Assembly (NCBI GenBank): GCA_963831005.1
Contig: CAWHOW010000034.1
Span: 62,001-126,000 of the forward strand
DNA: 64,000 nucleotides
Direction: 5' to 3'
DNA from: CAWHOW01 sp963831005
GTDB taxonomy: Bacteria; Bacteroidota; Bacteroidia; Bacteroidales; CG2-30-32-10
Under the pieces are notes generated by a model. It saw nothing but the letters and a program-made list of their open reading frames with translations. It was not told the DNA's origin and did no database searches. Positions 61,098-64,000 of the stretch are shown here, piece by piece. Positions within the stretch are counted from its first letter, which is position 1. The number at the start of each line of letters is the position of its first letter. Both the position numbers and the translations under genes were made by a program.

Positions 61098-62200
61098 AAA
61101 GATTCTTCGGTTTTGTAAAAAAAGAATTCTTCCACATTTTCCGCGACTACCGGACACTTGCAGTATTGTTCGGCATGCCTGTTATACAAGTGCTGCTTTT
61201 TGGTTTTGCTATTAACACTGATATCAAGGATGCTAAAATAGCCATACTCGACAATTCGAAAGACGAAATGACGCGTAAACTTTCGCAAAAGATTGTTTCG
61301 TCGGGTTACTTTATTTTAAATGAAAATCTTTCCACAACTTCTGATATAGATAAGATATTCAAGGCAGGGAAAATAAAAGAGGTCATCATCTTCCAAGAGG
61401 ATTTTGAAAAGAAATACAAGAAAGATGGCAAGGCTGCTATTCAGATCATTGCCGATGCTTCCGACCCTAACAATGCTGAAATACTTGTAAACTACACTAC
61501 TGCCATTATCAGCGATTTTCAGAGAGAACAAATGGCTGAAAATAAAATACCATATCAAATTATCCCCGAAGTGCGGATGCGGTACAACCCTGATTTAAAG
61601 AGTGTTTTCTTGTTTGTGCCCGGCATTATAAGCATACTGTTGATGCTAGTCTGCGCTATGATGACATCCATTTCCATTGCCCGCGAAAAAGAACTTGGTA
61701 CTATGGAAATACTTTTGGTGTCTCCTTTGAAACCACTGCAGATAATAATTGGAAAAGTAATTCCCTATGTTTTTTTATCCATCATTAATGCTGTTACCAT
61801 CATACTCCTTGGCAAGTGGGTGTTTGGAATGCCTATCACCGGCAGCTACCTGATGCTGATGTTTGTAACCCTTGTTTTTATCATATTGGTTTTATCGCTG
61901 GGTATATTTATATCCACCGTTGCCAGCAGTCAAATGACAGCCATGATGATCTCCATGTTGGGTATATATCTTCCCACCATTCTGCTTTCGGGATTTATTT
62001 TCCCTATTGAAAACATGCCCTTGTTCCTTAGGCTTCTTACGAATATAGTTCCTGCAAAATGGTTTATCATAATATTGAAAGCGATCATGTTAAAAGGATT
62101 GGGTATTGCTTACTTCTGGAGAGAGTTTCTTGTCCTTTGTGGCATGATTGTATTTTTATTATTACTCAGCATTAAGAAATTTAAAATACGACTGGAATAA
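61094..62200 (+). CDS. ABC-2 type permease (YbhS/YbhR-like), first
   Basis: 368 residues: one N-terminal helix, a large periplasmic domain (about 45-165), then five helices, with the family motif R-E-K-E-L-G-T-M-E-I-L-L-V-S-P-L-K. It pairs with the second permease and the two ATPases. Confidence 0.92.
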   Translation: MKRFFGFVKKEFFHIFRDYRTLAVLFGMPVIQVLLFGFAINTDIKDAKIAILDNSKDEMTRKLSQKIVSSGYFILNENLSTTSDIDKIFKAGKIKEVIIFQEDFEKKYKKDGKAAIQIIADASDPNNAEILVNYTTAIISDFQREQMAENKIPYQIIPEVRMRYNPDLKSVFLFVPGIISILLMLVCAMMTSISIAREKELGTMEILLVSPLKPLQIIIGKVIPYVFLSIINAVTIILLGKWVFGMPITGSYLMLMFVTLVFIILVLSLGIFISTVASSQMTAMMISMLGIYLPTILLSGFIFPIENMPLFLRLLTNIVPAKWFIIILKAIMLKGLGIAYFWREFLVLCGMIVFLLLLSIKKFKIRLE

Positions 62201-62204
62201 TGAA

Positions 62205-62395
62205 AAAAAAGTCATTTATAGTCACTCATTGTCATTCATAGTCATTGGATGGCGTGAAACAAATGACAATAAATGACGCGAAGCAAATGACAATGAAAAC
62301 TGTAGGCAGTGGCAGTAGGCAGTAAGCAAAAAAAGAAAATGACAACTAATGACCGAATGACAATAAATGACGCGAAGCAAATGACAATTTATTAT
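62205..62395. repeat. Direct-repeat spacer of AATGACAATAAATGACGCGAAG type
   Basis: AAATGACAATAAATGACGCG and the following AAGCAAATGACAA occur twice (about 62261-62290 and 62357-62391). Other pieces (GTCATTCATAGTCATTGG) are inverted versions. It separates two permease genes of a single operon, and holds a GCAGTAGGCAGTAAGC word also seen at 58900. Confidence 0.6.
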
Positions 62396-62398
62396 TAA

Positions 62399-63517
62399 AT
62401 GAGAACGATACTGTTCATATTAAGGAAAGAGTTTTTGCAGGTTAAGCGCAACAAGGCCATGCTGCCCATGATATTTGTGATGCCCTTTGTGCAGATGCTG
62501 GTACTGGTCAATGCCACCACTTTCGAAATGAGACATATTAAAATGCACATTATCGACAGGGACATGAGCAAGGTTTCGCGCGATATCATCAGCAAATTCA
62601 GCGGCTCGCCATTTTATGATATTACTAATTTCTCTTATTCTGATAAACAGGGAGAGGAAGATCTGAAAAAAGATAAGGCAGATATAGTGCTGGTTATCCC
62701 CGAAGATTTTGAAAAGAAATTAAAAACTGAGAACTCTGAGAAGATACAATTGGTTATCAATGCCATTAATGCGGCTTCTGCCGGACTTGTATATGCCTAC
62801 ACCAATTCCATTATCCTTAATTATAATGCCGACCTTATTACGGCCTGGACAAATCTCCCTTCGAGTGTCAAGGTGTCGAGTATAAGCACAACAGAGTCAT
62901 ATTGGTTCAATCCCGAACTGAATTATAAGAACTTTATGGTTCCGGGAATACTGGTTCTACTTATTACCGTGATAGGATTACAGCTTACCGGTATGAGTAT
63001 TGTAAGGGAAAAGGAAATAGGCACTATTGAGCAGATAAATATTACGCCTATTAAAAAATACCAGTTCATTATTGGGAAATTGCTGCCTTTCTGGCTCATT
63101 GCGCAGTTCGAACTTGGTTTTGGACTTACACTGGGCAAACTTCTTTTTAATATTCCCATGCTTGGAAATATTGGAGTGGTGTTCTTATTTTCATCTGTTT
63201 ACTTGATTGTAGTATTGGGCGCCGGACTTGTTATTTCAACCATCAACAATACGCAGCAGCAATCCATGTTTGTTACATTTTTCTTCATGATGGTGTTTAT
63301 TATGATGAGCGGCTTGTTCACACCCGTTGAAAGCATGCCGCTGTGGGCGCAGAGAATAAATTTAGTGAACCCTGTTGCATATTTTATACAAGCTATGCGC
63401 ATGATATTAATGAAAGGCTCCGGTTTGCGCGATATACTCCCTCAACTTTGCAGCATTTCGGTTTATGCTGTAACTATGATGACTTTTGCTATATGGCGGT
63501 ATAGGAAGGTTTCGTAG
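62399..63517 (+). CDS. ABC-2 type permease (YbhS/YbhR-like), second
   Basis: 372 residues with the same plan as its neighbour: helix 1 near residues 20-40, a periplasmic domain, then five helices. The family motif is R-E-K-E-I-G-T-I-E-Q-I-N-I-T-P-I-K. It completes the TolC-HlyD-ABC-ABC-permease-permease export system. The substrate is unknown; relatives export cationic drugs or fatty-acid-like compounds. Confidence 0.92.
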   Translation: MRTILFILRKEFLQVKRNKAMLPMIFVMPFVQMLVLVNATTFEMRHIKMHIIDRDMSKVSRDIISKFSGSPFYDITNFSYSDKQGEEDLKKDKADIVLVIPEDFEKKLKTENSEKIQLVINAINAASAGLVYAYTNSIILNYNADLITAWTNLPSSVKVSSISTTESYWFNPELNYKNFMVPGILVLLITVIGLQLTGMSIVREKEIGTIEQINITPIKKYQFIIGKLLPFWLIAQFELGFGLTLGKLLFNIPMLGNIGVVFLFSSVYLIVVLGAGLVISTINNTQQQSMFVTFFFMMVFIMMSGLFTPVESMPLWAQRINLVNPVAYFIQAMRMILMKGSGLRDILPQLCSISVYAVTMMTFAIWRYRKVS

Positions 63518-63520
63518 AAG

Positions 63521-63577
63521 GTAGTAGTGAGTATTGAGTAGGTAGTAATGAGTATTGAGTGGAGAGTAATGAGTGTT
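63521..63577. repeat. Three-unit 21-bp array after the last permease
   Basis: TGAGTATT at 63528 and 63549 and TGAGTGTT at 63570 lie 21 bp apart. The words (AGTAATGAGTATTGAGT) resemble the array at 49070. It begins just past the stop codon at 63517. Confidence 0.75.
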
Positions 63578-63659
63578 AAATTTGTTGGTTATTAGCAAAA
63601 TAGTATATAATTCAAAGCTGTTTTTGCCACATAATTAGTTTTCATGCTTGTTATCTGAT

Positions 63660-64000
63660 GAAAATGATGGCGTTCCACAGGATTATTTGAGAGAATTCAA
63701 CAATTCTTCGAATAATTCGGCAGATTGTTTGAACGGTTGTTCCGTTTCTTCGGATGGTTGTTCCGTTTCTTCTGATGGTTGTTCCGTTTCTTCGGAAGGT
63801 TCGTCCGTTTCTTTTGATGGTTGTTCCGTTTCTTTTGATGGTTACTCCGTTTCTTCTGATGGTTATTCCGTTCCTTTGGAAGGTTGTTCCGTTTCTTTTG
63901 ATGGTTATTCAGTTTCTTTGGAAGGTTCGTCCGTTTCTTCTGATGGTTGTTCCGTTTCTTCTGATGGTTGTTCCGTTTCTTTGGAAGGTTCGTCCGTTTC
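63660..64000. repeat. Long 21-bp tandem array reaching the window edge (GGTTGTTCCGTTTCTTC type)
   Basis: TCCG anchors (once TTCAG) lie at 63741, 63762, 63783, 63804, 63825, 63846, 63867, 63888, 63909, 63930, 63951, 63972 and 63993, exactly 21 bp apart. The unit has the dyad TTCCGtttcttCGGAA, often disturbed by one change. Weaker units occur from about 63700. The array continues past the window. Confidence 0.93.

Noticed and set aside
1..64000. tRNA, rRNA or riboswitch genes
   Set aside because: I looked for cloverleaf-like and rRNA-like sequence in the gaps and saw none. A covariance-model search would be needed to exclude a missed one.

Overview
The window comes from a low-GC member of the Bacteroidota. 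This rests on SprA (the giant type IX secretion/gliding protein), secreted proteins ending in T9SS sorting domains, TAnnTTTG-type -7 promoter boxes, a GcvH/RuvA/SprA neighbourhood and many ABC/TolC-type envelope systems. No rRNA, tRNA or CRISPR array is visible. No species can be assigned.

Layout. 1-1600: end of a DUF4139-like gene and two hypothetical genes. 1667-11562 (minus strand): a respiratory cluster reading Fe-S protein, NrfD-type quinol-side membrane protein, cytochrome c (frameshifted), SCO1, then the A2-type caa3 oxidase genes coxA, coxC, coxD, coxB and ctaB. The oxidase genes are split between coxA and coxC by 1.46 kb of repeats. 11866-23648: gcvH, sprA, ruvA, a GyrI-like gene, a 21-bp tandem array and a malic enzyme. 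24036-27764: two decaying genes back to back, a SIRT5-like sirtuin interrupted by two small elements and an MscS channel with frameshifts and a lost core. 28057-33781: secreted T9SS cargo, an ISAs1-family IS and a GH79-like glycosidase. 33916-39189: an Hdr/DsrMK-like electron-transfer operon (hdrC-hdrB-hdrA-hdrC2-fused DsrMK-like). 39413-45378: TetR plus a LolCDE-like ABC export operon. 46976-49072: a YVTN-propeller T9SS cargo whose N-terminus is swollen by six in-frame 126-bp repeats. 49365-55895: small metabolic and stress genes, including a subclass B1 metallo-beta-lactamase. 56088-63517: a TetR-TolC-HlyD-ABC/ABC2 efflux operon.

The most unusual signal is non-coding. At least nine intergenic sites carry tandem arrays with nearly the same 21-bp period but unrelated unit sequences (4869-5280, 21311-21955, 25741-25975, 30193-30395, 46390-46515, 46571-46690, 49070-49262, 63521-63577, 63660-end). 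Most units carry a short dyad. In the coxA-coxC array the unit changes sequence twice while the 21-bp phase is kept.

Superimposed on this are families of 105-200 bp palindromic elements. One has TTAA/TATA target duplications and a GGGGTTCTAA-type end, and is present as four 122-bp copies plus a 198-bp variant. A second is flanked by TA with TAGACTTCTT-type ends. Both families carry the same internal GTCATTGCGA...GAAGCAATC hairpin. Removing the two insertions from the sirtuin restores a full 227-codon reading frame exactly, which shows that these elements are, or were, mobile.
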